A stretch of 12,300 bases of DNA from an uncultured delta proteobacterium (GTDB lineage Bacteria > Myxococcota_A > Polyangia > Polyangiales > Polyangiaceae). Within the stretch, counting starts at the first letter, position 1; each line of letters begins with the position of its first letter. The stretch covers positions 1 to 12,300 of the forward strand of contig CAITLX010000215.1 in assembly GCA_903893335.1 (NCBI GenBank), given 5' to 3'. Position numbers and translations under genes: made by a program. Of the stretch, positions 1 to 6,609 are shown one piece after another. Under the pieces are notes generated by a model. The model saw only the letters and a program-made list of their open reading frames with translations. It was not told the DNA's origin and made no database searches.

Positions 1-359
1 CCCGACGCCGAGGCGAACAGGTTCGCCGCCCGCGCCGGGTCGCCGAAGGCCAGCAGCCTCGTCCACGCGTGGGCGAGCATCGTGAACAGCGGGTAGCCCG
101 GAGGGTGCGCGAGCCCGCGCGTCACCGCCGCCGCGACCAACTCGGGCGCGTCGCCGACGAACGCCCCGCGCTCCGCGTGAGACCCATAGGCGACGAACCC
201 CGCGACGAAGACGGCGAGCGCGAGCAACCCGTCGCCCAGGCCGGCGGTGCGGTCGCGGGGGGCGGCAGGGGCGAGCGTGGCCGCGGCAGCGGCCGACGAG
301 GCGGCAGGGGCGGGGGGGCGTCGACGCGGCAGGGCGGGGACGTTACCATGCGACGTCAC
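1..359 (-). CDS. DUF2723 family membrane protein, N-terminal fragment (cut by left edge)
   Basis: At least 119 residues are visible before the window ends. I chose a GTG start at 359-357 because AGGGA (372-368) lies 8 nt upstream; no ATG is available in this frame. The product opens with a Pro/Ala/Arg-rich stretch (about residues 8-42), followed by a hydrophobic segment (about 48-60, LLALAVFVAGFVAY) that looks like the first transmembrane helix. It then shows the family signature: G69-D-A-P-E-L, a variant of the usual GDSGEL, and H85-P-P-G-Y-P. These are the hallmark of DUF2723/TMEM260-type polytopic proteins, distant relatives of protein O-mannosyltransferases and predicted to act in the inner membrane. 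The substrate is unknown. The gene is divergent from rimP and shares its upstream region. Family assignment is firm; the start is moderately firm. Confidence 0.8.
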   Translation of the reverse strand, partial: MTSHGNVPALPRRRPPAPAASSAAAAATLAPAAPRDRTAGLGDGLLALAVFVAGFVAYGSHAERGAFVGDAPELVAAAVTRGLAHPPGYPLFTMLAHAWTRLLAFGDPARAANLFASAS

Positions 360-420
360 AGGGGAAATCCCTGGGTCGCTGGGGCGTGCTTGGGGGGCGT
401 CCGGGGCGGAGCCGCAGCCC

Positions 421-449
421 TTGCGCCAAGCCCTCTCCTTGTGTAAGCT
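421..449 (+). promoter_or_regulatory. Possible sigma-70-type promoter for the rimP-nusA-infB operon
   Basis: TTGCGC (421-426) and TAAGCT (444-449) are separated by 17 bp. Each hexamer matches only three of six consensus positions, so this is a weak candidate, chosen mainly for its spacing. If it is used, transcription would start near 456, upstream of the terminator at 477-504, so the terminator would lie in the leader RNA. Confidence 0.25.
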
Positions 450-465
450 GCCGCGCACAGTCTGG

Positions 466-498
466 GTGGACCATGTGCGGGCCCCTTTTAGGGTCCGC
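466..498 (+). promoter_or_regulatory. Candidate antiterminator pairing overlapping the leader terminator
   Basis: GTGGACC (466-472) can pair with GGTCCGC (492-498), giving 7 bp including one U-G pair. The second segment is the 3' arm of the terminator at 477-504, so the two structures are mutually exclusive. This is the geometry of an attenuator. The pairing is read directly from the bases; function is inferred, and no ligand-binding domain or known riboswitch is recognised. Confidence 0.35.
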
Positions 499-504
499 TT
501 TTTT
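477..504 (+). terminator. Intrinsic (rho-independent) terminator in the rimP-operon leader
   Basis: GCGGGCCC (477-484) pairs with GGGTCCGC (491-498) as an 8-bp stem with one G-U pair and a 6-nt loop (CTTTTA). Six T residues follow directly (499-504). Read on the minus strand, the hairpin is not followed by T, so the element acts only rightwards. No plus-strand gene lies upstream, since 1-359 is the antisense of the DUF2723 gene. It therefore ends either a short leader or small RNA, or it attenuates the operon that follows. Confidence 0.75.
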
Positions 505-553
505 CGTCTCGCGGGTTCCCAGGCTCGGGTCGTACGGGACCCGTCGCGAGACG
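505..553 (+). promoter_or_regulatory. Long stem-loop in the rimP leader, directly after the terminator
   Basis: CGTCTCGCG (505-513) and CGCGAGACG (545-553) are perfect 9-bp complements. Inside them CGGGTC (526-531) and GACCCG (538-543) form a second 6-bp hairpin with a 6-nt loop. The structure begins at the base following the terminator T-tract and ends 14 nt before the rimP ATG, next to the GGTGA element. It could affect rimP translation or RNA processing and stability; that part is inference. Confidence 0.5.
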
Positions 554-567
554 GTCGGGTGACGTAC

Positions 568-1131
568 ATGTCGGCAGCCGCCAGCACAACACAAGGAGTC
601 GCGATCGGAGCCATCGAGGCCACGATCTCGCCCGTGTTGCGCGCCCATGGCGTGGAGCTCGTCGAGCTCACCTTCCAGACCGACCGCACCGGCTGGATCC
701 TGCGCGTCACCGTCGAGCCCCCGGCGCCCGAGGGCACCGTGCCGACGGCCGTCACGCTCGCGGCCCTCGCCCAGATCTCGCGCGACATCTCCGCCGCGCT
801 CGACGTCGCCGACCCCATCGAGCAGCACTACCAGCTCGAGGTCAGCTCGCCCGGGCTCGACCGCCCGCTGCGCGACGCGCGCGAGTTTCGCCGCTTCGTC
901 GGCAAGGTCGCCAAGGTGCACCTCGCCCGCCCCGCGTCCGACGGCCAGGCCGTCCTGCGCGGGCGCCTCGTCGGCGCGACCGACGACGCCGTCACCCTCG
1001 AGGTCGACGGCACCCCCATCACCGCCAAGCTCGCCGACGTTTCGAGGGCGCGGCTGGTGTACGAGCTCGAAGCGCAGCCCAAGCGGCCGCGCGCGACCCC
1101 CCTTTCGCAGTCCAAAAAGGCAAAGAGGTAA
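568..1131 (+). CDS. rimP: Ribosome maturation factor RimP
   Basis: RimP is a cytoplasmic factor needed for maturation of the 30S ribosomal subunit. The 187-residue product has the two-part RimP layout: an N-terminal alpha/beta domain with the signature LEVSSPGLDRPL at residues 90-101, then a small beta-barrel domain (about 105-165, containing GRLVGATDDAVTLEVDG), and a basic C-terminal tail rich in Lys/Arg. The length is slightly above the usual 150-160 because of this tail. ATG 568 is preferred: GGTGA (558-562) lies 5 nt upstream. GTG 559 is an in-frame alternative; the frame is open further upstream, but that stretch does not resemble RimP. An AAGGAG lies inside the gene (593-598) without a usable start codon after it. 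First gene of the operon; nusA follows after 8 bp. Confidence 0.95.
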   Translation: MSAAASTTQGVAIGAIEATISPVLRAHGVELVELTFQTDRTGWILRVTVEPPAPEGTVPTAVTLAALAQISRDISAALDVADPIEQHYQLEVSSPGLDRPLRDAREFRRFVGKVAKVHLARPASDGQAVLRGRLVGATDDAVTLEVDGTPITAKLADVSRARLVYELEAQPKRPRATPLSQSKKAKR

Positions 1132-1139
1132 TCGACGTC

Positions 1140-2810
1140 ATGGCAACGCAAGCCGCCACGCCCGGCACCGAGGCGAGCCTCGGAAACATCCTCGACCAGG
1201 TCGCCAAGGAGAAGGGGATCGAGCGCAAGGTCCTCGTCGAGACGATCGAGGCTGCGATCCTCAAGGCCGCCCAGGGGGCGTTCGGGCCCACCCGCGAGCT
1301 CGAGGCCCGCTTCAACGAGGAGTCCGGGCAGGTCGACCTCTTCCAGTACATGACGGTCGTCGAGGCCGTGGCCGACGGCGAGCGCGAGATCTCGGCGGCC
1401 GACGCCGAGAAGCACGGGCTCGGCGCCGAGCTCGGCGAGGAGCTCGGCTTCCAGGTCTTCTGGCGCCCCGAGGACGCCCGCCGCGCGGCCGAGCAGGACC
1501 GCGAGTTCGGCGACCTGCTCAAGCTCAAGCAGGCCCGCAGCGCGTTCGGCCGCATCGCCGCCCAGACGGCCAAGCAGGTGCTCCTTCAGCGCGTGCGCGA
1601 CGCCGAGCGCGACCTCATCTTCAACGAGTACAAGGACAAGAAGGGCCAGCTCATCCGCGGCATCGTCCGGCGCTTCGAGAAGGGCAACAACATCATCGTC
1701 GACCTCGGCAAGACCGAGGGCGTGCTCGGCTTCCGCGAGCAGACGCCGCGCGAGACGTACCGTCCGGGCGACCGCATCGTCGCGTACGTGAAGGACATCG
1801 ACCGCGAGACGCGCGGCCCGCAGGTCATCCTGTCGCGCGCCGACGGTCGCATCGTCGAGAAGCTGTTCGAGTCCGAGGTGCCCGAGATCTACGAGGGCAT
1901 CGTGAAGATCGTCGCCGTCGCGCGCGAGCCGGGCGCCCGCTCGAAGATCGCCGTGACCTCGCGCGACACCGACGTCGATCCCGTCGGCGCGTGCGTCGGC
2001 ATGAAGGGCTCGCGCGTGCAGGCCGTCGTGCAGGAGCTTCGCGGCGAGAAGATCGACATCGTGCCGTTCGACCGCGATCCGGCGCGCTACGTCATCGCCG
2101 CCATCCAGCCGGCCGAGGTCCACCGCGTCATCGTCGACGAGGGCGACGGCCGCATGGAGCTCGTCGTGCCGGACGAGAAGCTCTCGCTCGCCATCGGGCG
2201 CAAGGGCCAGAACGTGCGCCTCGCCGCCCAGTTGACGGGCTGGAAGCTCGACATCATCAGCGAGTCGAAGTTCCGCCAGATGGAGGAGGAGGCGATGGTC
2301 GCCCTCCAGCAGATCGACGGCGTCACCGAGGAGATGGCCAAGCAGATGTACCGCCTCGGGTACCGCGCCATCGAGGAGGTCGCCGAGGCGACCACCGAGG
2401 ACGTCACCGCGATCCCGGGCGTCGGCGAGGCCGCGGGCAAGATCAAGGAGTCGGCCGAGTCGACGATGGAGCGCCTGCGCCAGGAGCGCATCAAGGCCGC
2501 TTGCTCGAAGACCGAGGCCCTCACCGAGAAGGAGCGCCTGCTGTTCGTGCGCGGCGTCGGCGAGCGCACCGTCGTGCTCCTCGAGGAGGCGGGTTGCCGC
2601 TCGGTCGAGGACGTCCTGCGCGAGGACGAGGACAAGCTCGCGATCAAGACCGGCCTCGGCATCAAGAAGGCGCGCGCCATCAAGCAGGGCGCGCGCACCT
2701 TCCTCGACACCGAGCAGCGCGAGATCGAGGTGGCCCGCGCCCAGGCGCGCAAGGCCGCCGAGGCCGCGCGCCTCGCCGCTCCCCCGGCTGAAGAGGGCGC
2801 GGTCTCCTGA
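1140..2810 (+). CDS. nusA: Transcription termination/antitermination factor NusA
   Basis: NusA binds RNA polymerase and nascent RNA, promotes pausing and intrinsic termination, and takes part in antitermination complexes. The 556-residue product shows an N-terminal RNAP-binding domain (about 10-150), an S1 RNA-binding domain (about 169-235), KH1 with the loop G287-M-K-G-S-R, and KH2 with G353-R-K-G-Q-N. Two C-terminal helix-hairpin-helix-type repeats follow: about 392-440 with PGVG at 426-429, and about 468-520 with GVG at 472-474 and TGLGIKKARAI. Proteins with this second pair of repeats are longer than the minimal Gram-positive form. An AGAGG lies about 11-12 nt before the ATG and overlaps the end of rimP, so rimP and nusA are probably translationally coupled. 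All core domains are intact. Confidence 0.97.
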   Translation: MATQAATPGTEASLGNILDQVAKEKGIERKVLVETIEAAILKAAQGAFGPTRELEARFNEESGQVDLFQYMTVVEAVADGEREISAADAEKHGLGAELGEELGFQVFWRPEDARRAAEQDREFGDLLKLKQARSAFGRIAAQTAKQVLLQRVRDAERDLIFNEYKDKKGQLIRGIVRRFEKGNNIIVDLGKTEGVLGFREQTPRETYRPGDRIVAYVKDIDRETRGPQVILSRADGRIVEKLFESEVPEIYEGIVKIVAVAREPGARSKIAVTSRDTDVDPVGACVGMKGSRVQAVVQELRGEKIDIVPFDRDPARYVIAAIQPAEVHRVIVDEGDGRMELVVPDEKLSLAIGRKGQNVRLAAQLTGWKLDIISESKFRQMEEEAMVALQQIDGVTEEMAKQMYRLGYRAIEEVAEATTEDVTAIPGVGEAAGKIKESAESTMERLRQERIKAACSKTEALTEKERLLFVRGVGERTVVLLEEAGCRSVEDVLREDEDKLAIKTGLGIKKARAIKQGARTFLDTEQREIEVARAQARKAAEAARLAAPPAEEGAVS

Positions 2811-2835
2811 CCCCACGCCGAGGAACCTCCTGTAC

Positions 2836-3510
2836 GTGATCGACCCCCACCCCGACCCCGATCCGGCCGCCGACGCGCGCCGTGCTTCGCACGCGCGGCG
2901 CACCGAGCGCACGTGCATCGCGTGCGGCCGGAGCGAGGTCGCGTCCGCGCTGTTGCGGCTCGTCGCCGGCCCCGCAGAGGCCGACGGCGCGTGCGACGTG
3001 GCGGTCGATCTGTCGGGGGGCGCCTTCGGGCGCGGCGCGTGGGTGCACCCGGCGCAGGCGTGCATCGCGCGCGCGCCGCGGGCGCTCTCGCGGTCGCTCA
3101 AGTGCACGGTGCGCGCGACGCCCGTCGAGCTCACCCAGGCCATCGCGCTGGCGGCCGATCGCCGCGTCGAGGGGCTGCTCGCGTCGGCGTTCCGTTCGCG
3201 CAACGTGCGCGTCGGCTCCGACCCGGTCGTGTTTGGCCTGGAGACAGGCGAGGTCGTGCGCGTCGTCGTCGCGCGCGATGCCCTCGCGGTCGCCTGCCTC
3301 GGAGCCGTGCAGCGCGCGGTCGCCGACGGCATCGGCACCGCGTGGGGAACGAAAGAACGGCTCGGCGCAATCGCCGGGCGCAGTGAGCTCGGGTTGGTCG
3401 GCATCACCTCGCCCAAGTTGGCGAAGGCGATCGCAGCGGCCGCGACTCTGGCAAATGGCGTTGGCGCGCCGGCGGAAGCAAGCGGCGATGCCGTGACGGA
3501 GGCTCGATGA
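2836..3510 (+). CDS. YlxR (DUF448) - L7Ae/YlxQ-like fusion, RNA-binding protein
   Basis: The 224-residue product begins at GTG 2836, with GAGGA about 11 nt upstream. Residues 23-105 form a YlxR (DUF448) domain: R25-T-C-I-A-C-G-R at its start, G65-R-G-A-W-V-H-P in the middle and a basic LSRSLK segment after it. Residues about 105-215 resemble the L7Ae/YlxQ ribosomal-protein-like fold, ending with the characteristic ITSPKLAKAI-type helix. In Bacillus these are two separate adjacent genes (ylxR, ylxQ) between nusA and infB; here they form one polypeptide in the same position. YlxR and YlxQ are small RNA-binding proteins, and YlxR has been linked to RNase P and gene regulation in some species. 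The stop overlaps the infB start by 4 bp (ATGA, 3507-3510). The YlxR half is secure; the L7Ae half is very probable. Confidence 0.88.
   Translation: MIDPHPDPDPAADARRASHARRTERTCIACGRSEVASALLRLVAGPAEADGACDVAVDLSGGAFGRGAWVHPAQACIARAPRALSRSLKCTVRATPVELTQAIALAADRRVEGLLASAFRSRNVRVGSDPVVFGLETGEVVRVVVARDALAVACLGAVQRAVADGIGTAWGTKERLGAIAGRSELGLVGITSPKLAKAIAAAATLANGVGAPAEASGDAVTEAR
3498..3502 (+). promoter_or_regulatory. Shine-Dalgarno GGAGG of infB
   Basis: GGAGG lies 4 nt before ATG 3507, within the last codons of the upstream ylxR/ylxQ gene. Together with the ATGA overlap it supports the chosen infB start and translational coupling of the two genes. Confidence 0.8.
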
Positions 3511-6194
3511 GCAAGGTTCGGATCTACGAGGTGGCCAAGGAGCTCGGCATGGAACACAAGGCGCTCGTCGCGCTGTTCCAATCGCTCGGCTTCGGTGACG
3601 TGCGCAACCACATGAGCTCGGTGGAGCCCGAGTTGGTCGATCGCGTGCGCCGCCATCTCGAGAAGCAGAAGACGCCTTCTGTCGTCGAGGAGCGCATCCG
3701 CCCCACGGTCGTGAAGCGCCGCGCGGCGCCCAAGCCCGTCGTCGAGGCGTCGGTGCCGGCCGCCGTGGCCTCCGTGCCCGCCGTCCCCGTCGAGGTCCCG
3801 AGCCGCAGCGCGCGGGTCAGCGCGCCGGTCGAGCCGCCCCCCGTCGCCGAGCCGGAGCGCGTGGTCGAGCGAGCGAGCGTTCGTCGCGTCGAGCGAGCCA
3901 GCGACGAGGTCGCGCCGCCCGTGGTCGTCGCGCCGCCCGAGCCCCCGCCTGTGGTGGCGCATGAGCCCGAGCCCGCTCCCGTGATGGCCCACCCCGCGGT
4001 CGTTCTGCCGCCGCCCCCGCCCCCGGTCGAAGAGCCGGCGCCGGTCGCCGCAGCCGCTGCGCCCGTGGCCGTGGCCGAGGAGCCCGCCGCGCCCCCCCCG
4101 TCGTCCACGGCGACGCCGACGTCGGCCCCGCGCGTGTCGGCCGCTCCGCGCACCGGCATCGAGACCTGGGCCGGTCGCCCCGGCGTGCCGATGCCGCCGC
4201 CCCCGGCGCCTCGCACCGCCGGCGGTCCCGTCCCGCGCCGCGTGTCGTACGACCCGCGTGCAGGCGCCAGCGCCCCGGGCGCAGCGCGCCCCGGCATGCG
4301 CCCCGGCGCGCCGATGGCCGGACGCCCGATGTCGCGCATGGGCGGCATGATGGGCAACCGCCGCATGGGCCCGAACATCAGCGGCCCGCGCAGGCCGACG
4401 ATGGTCTCCACCCAGGAGATGTCGGCCCACAAGAAGGTCATCAAGATCGAGGAGAAGATCTCCCTCCAGACGCTTGCGGGCCGCATGAGCCTCAAGTCGA
4501 CCGAGGTCTTGATGAAGCTGCTCTCGCTCGGCATGACCGGCGTGAACATCAACACCACGCTCGACGCCGACACCGCGAAGATCGTCGCCGGCGAGTTCGG
4601 CTGGGACGTCGAGGACGTCGCCGTCTCCGAGGAGCAGGCCATCGAGCAGGCGCGCGCCGTCGGCGAGGTCACCAACGAGGGCCTCGAGACGCGCCCGCCG
4701 ATCGTCACCGTCATGGGTCACGTCGACCACGGCAAGACGTCGCTGCTCGATCGCATCCGCAAGGCCAACGTCGCGGGCGGCGAGGCCGGCGGCATCACGC
4801 AGCACATCGGCGCCTACCGCGTGGCGACGAGCAAGGGCCCGGTCACCTTCCTCGACACGCCGGGTCACGAGGCGTTCACGCAGATGCGCGCGCGCGGCGC
4901 GTCGGTCACCGACATCGTCGTGCTCGTCGTCGCCGCCGACGACGGCGTCATGCCCCAGACGAAGGAGGCCGCCGCGCACGCGAAGAGCGCGAAGGTGCCG
5001 ATCATCGTCGCCATCAACAAGATGGACAAGCCCGGCGCCGACCCCGAGCGCGTCAAGCGCGAGCTGGTCGAGTGCGGCCTGGTCCCCGAGGACTGGGGCG
5101 GCGACACCATCTTCTGTCCGCTCAGCGCCAAGACGGGCGAGGGCGTCGAGACCTTGCTCGAGATGATCGCGCTGCAGGCCGAGATCCTCGAGCTGCGCGC
5201 GAGCCCGAAGCGCCCGGCCAAGGGGCGCGTCATCGAGGCGCTGCTCGACCGCGGCAAGGGCCCGGTCGCGCGCGTGCTCGTCACCGACGGCACGCTCCAC
5301 GTCGGTGACGTCGTCATCGCCGGCCCCGCGTGGGGCAAGGTTCGCGCGATGACCGACGAGCACGGCCGCAACGTGGCCGAGGCCGGTCCCTCCACCCCGG
5401 TCGAGCTGCTCGGCCTCTCCGATGTCCCCAACGCCGGCGACCCCGTCGACGCGCTGAAGGACGTGAAGAAGGCCCAGGAGATCGCCGACAGCCGCAAGAC
5501 GAAGGTCTCGCGCAGCCTCGTGCCCGCGAGCGCCAAGGTCTCGCTCGAGGACCTCGCCCGCCGCATGGCCGAGGCCGATCAGCTCGAGCTTCGCCTCATC
5601 ATCAAGGCCGACGTGCAGGGCTCGGTCGAGGCCGTCGCCGACGCCCTCGCCAAGCTCACCACCGAGAAGGTGCGCGTCGCCATCATCCACGCAGGCGTCG
5701 GCGGCATCACCGAGGGCGACGTCAACCTCGCGGTCGCGTCCAAGGCGATCATCGTCGGCTTCAGCGTCCGCCCCGCGGGCAAGGCCGCCTCGCTCGCCGA
5801 GAGCGAGGACATCGAGATCCGCCTCTACAACATCATCTACAACGCCGTCGACGACGTGAAGAAGGCCATGCAGGGCCTGCTCGCGCCGACGCTGGTCGAG
5901 AAGCCGCTCGGCAAGGCCGAGGTCCGCCAGGTGTTCAAGATCGGCAAGCTCGGCACCATCGCCGGCTGCATGGTGCTCGACGGCACCGTGAAGCGCTCGG
6001 GCAAGGCTCGCGTCGTGCGCGACGCGGTGCAGGTCTGGGAGGGCAAGCTCAGCGGTCTGCGGCGCTTCAAGGACGACGTCAGCTCCGTCGACAACGGCTT
6101 CGAGTGCGGCATCATGCTCGAGGGCTACAACGACCTGAAGCCCGCCGACATCGTCGAGTGCTTCGAGGTCGAAGAGGTCGCGGCGACGCTCTGA
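3507..6194 (+). CDS. infB: Translation initiation factor IF-2
   Basis: IF2 is the GTPase that delivers and positions initiator fMet-tRNA on the 30S subunit and promotes 50S joining. The 895-residue product has an N-terminal IF2_N module (about 2-52), then a long disordered linker of Pro, Ala, Val, Glu (about 55-260) and an unusual Met/Arg/Gly/Pro-rich stretch (261-300). A second IF2_N module (about 312-372) follows. The GTPase domain carries G1 G404-H-V-D-H-G-K-T, a GGITQHIGAY switch, G3 D450-T-P-G-H, G4 N504-K-M-D and G5 S540-A-K. The remaining part matches beta-barrel domain II, domain III and the C-terminal fMet-tRNA-binding domain, with FKIGKLGTIAGC near the end. All catalytic motifs are intact. 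Internal ATGs at 4401 and 4419, at the end of the linker, could in principle give a short isoform as in enteric IF2, but no strong ribosome-binding site supports this. Confidence 0.97.
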   Translation: MSKVRIYEVAKELGMEHKALVALFQSLGFGDVRNHMSSVEPELVDRVRRHLEKQKTPSVVEERIRPTVVKRRAAPKPVVEASVPAAVASVPAVPVEVPSRSARVSAPVEPPPVAEPERVVERASVRRVERASDEVAPPVVVAPPEPPPVVAHEPEPAPVMAHPAVVLPPPPPPVEEPAPVAAAAAPVAVAEEPAAPPPSSTATPTSAPRVSAAPRTGIETWAGRPGVPMPPPPAPRTAGGPVPRRVSYDPRAGASAPGAARPGMRPGAPMAGRPMSRMGGMMGNRRMGPNISGPRRPTMVSTQEMSAHKKVIKIEEKISLQTLAGRMSLKSTEVLMKLLSLGMTGVNINTTLDADTAKIVAGEFGWDVEDVAVSEEQAIEQARAVGEVTNEGLETRPPIVTVMGHVDHGKTSLLDRIRKANVAGGEAGGITQHIGAYRVATSKGPVTFLDTPGHEAFTQMRARGASVTDIVVLVVAADDGVMPQTKEAAAHAKSAKVPIIVAINKMDKPGADPERVKRELVECGLVPEDWGGDTIFCPLSAKTGEGVETLLEMIALQAEILELRASPKRPAKGRVIEALLDRGKGPVARVLVTDGTLHVGDVVIAGPAWGKVRAMTDEHGRNVAEAGPSTPVELLGLSDVPNAGDPVDALKDVKKAQEIADSRKTKVSRSLVPASAKVSLEDLARRMAEADQLELRLIIKADVQGSVEAVADALAKLTTEKVRVAIIHAGVGGITEGDVNLAVASKAIIVGFSVRPAGKAASLAESEDIEIRLYNIIYNAVDDVKKAMQGLLAPTLVEKPLGKAEVRQVFKIGKLGTIAGCMVLDGTVKRSGKARVVRDAVQVWEGKLSGLRRFKDDVSSVDNGFECGIMLEGYNDLKPADIVECFEVEEVAATL

Positions 6195-6207
6195 GCGTCG
6201 CGCCGCC

Positions 6208-6606
6208 ATGCACGTCGGCGTCATGAGGCTCGTGCTCTCGCTGCCGGGAGCGCGCTCGCTGAAGGACAGGCGACAGGTGGTTCGAAGCTTCAAGGAGCGG
6301 GTCAAGGGGCGGCTCGGCGTGTCCATCGCCGAGGTCGCCCCGCTCGACCGCATGCAGCTCGCGGCGTTCGGCGTCGCCGTCGTGTCGAACGACGCGACGG
6401 TGTGCGAGGCGATGCTGGGCAAGGTCGTCGCGATGGCCGACGCCCTCGCCGATGCGCTGGTGGTGGATCGCGCGGTCGAGATCGTCCCGTTCGGCGGCGG
6501 CGGCGGTGGGGTCCGCGGCGGGCTCGGCGCCGAGTCTGCCGAGTTGCTGTTCGACGACGACGACGCCGCGAGCGAAGATGACGAAGATGACGACGAGGAG
6601 GGCTGA
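6208..6606 (+). CDS. YlxP-like protein (DUF503) with an acidic C-terminal tail
   Basis: The 132-residue product starts at ATG 6208, 13 bp after infB. Residues 1-95 match DUF503: MHVGVMRLVLSLPGARSLKDRR at the start (here 22 residues with internal pauses: MHVGVMRLVL, SLPGARSLKD), then VSIAEVAPLD and AFGVAVVSND. In Bacillus the family member YlxP occupies the same operon position, between infB and rbfA. Its precise role is not established; co-conservation suggests ribosome assembly or RNA metabolism. Family members are usually about 90-100 residues. This one adds a glycine run (about 94-102) and a tail dominated by Asp and Glu (about 112-132). No clear Shine-Dalgarno precedes the ATG, so translation may depend on coupling to infB. 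Confidence 0.88.
   Translation: MHVGVMRLVLSLPGARSLKDRRQVVRSFKERVKGRLGVSIAEVAPLDRMQLAAFGVAVVSNDATVCEAMLGKVVAMADALADALVVDRAVEIVPFGGGGGGVRGGLGAESAELLFDDDDAASEDDEDDDEEG
6596..6601 (+). promoter_or_regulatory. Shine-Dalgarno AGGAGG of rbfA
   Basis: AGGAGG lies 8 nt before ATG 6610 and is written by the last Glu-Glu-Gly codons of the DUF503 gene. It is among the strongest ribosome-binding sites in the window and fixes the rbfA start. Confidence 0.85.
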
Positions 6607-6609
6607 GCG

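Larger units (their letters stand above)
360..567. other. Divergent intergenic region / rimP-operon leader
   Basis: This 208-bp region lies between the divergent DUF2723 gene and rimP. It holds the Shine-Dalgarno of the DUF2723 gene (368-372, minus strand), a weak promoter candidate, an intrinsic terminator, a second long stem and a GGTGA element (558-562) just before the rimP ATG. The short T-tracts here (486-489 and 499-504) stand out in an otherwise very GC-rich sequence. No tRNA is visible, unlike the enteric operon, where metY precedes rimP. Confidence 0.7.

Noticed and set aside
247..567. Upstream extension of the rimP frame, more than 100 codons
   Set aside because: The added stretch overlaps the DUF2723 gene and the terminator, has no RimP-like sequence, and RimP homologues start close to ATG 568.
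593..598. AAGGAG inside rimP as a ribosome-binding site for a shorter RimP
   Set aside because: The codon at the right distance is ATC, and the next in-frame GTG (634) would remove the start of the conserved N-terminal domain.
647..2791. Plus-strand open frame overlapping rimP and nusA in another phase
   Set aside because: Arg/Pro/Ser/Ala-rich shadow of two well-identified genes; no start signal and no family resemblance.
3665..4285. Repetitive Pro/Ala/Val-coding DNA in infB as a separate repeat element
   Set aside because: It is the usual low-complexity linker of IF2; no regular repeat unit is visible.
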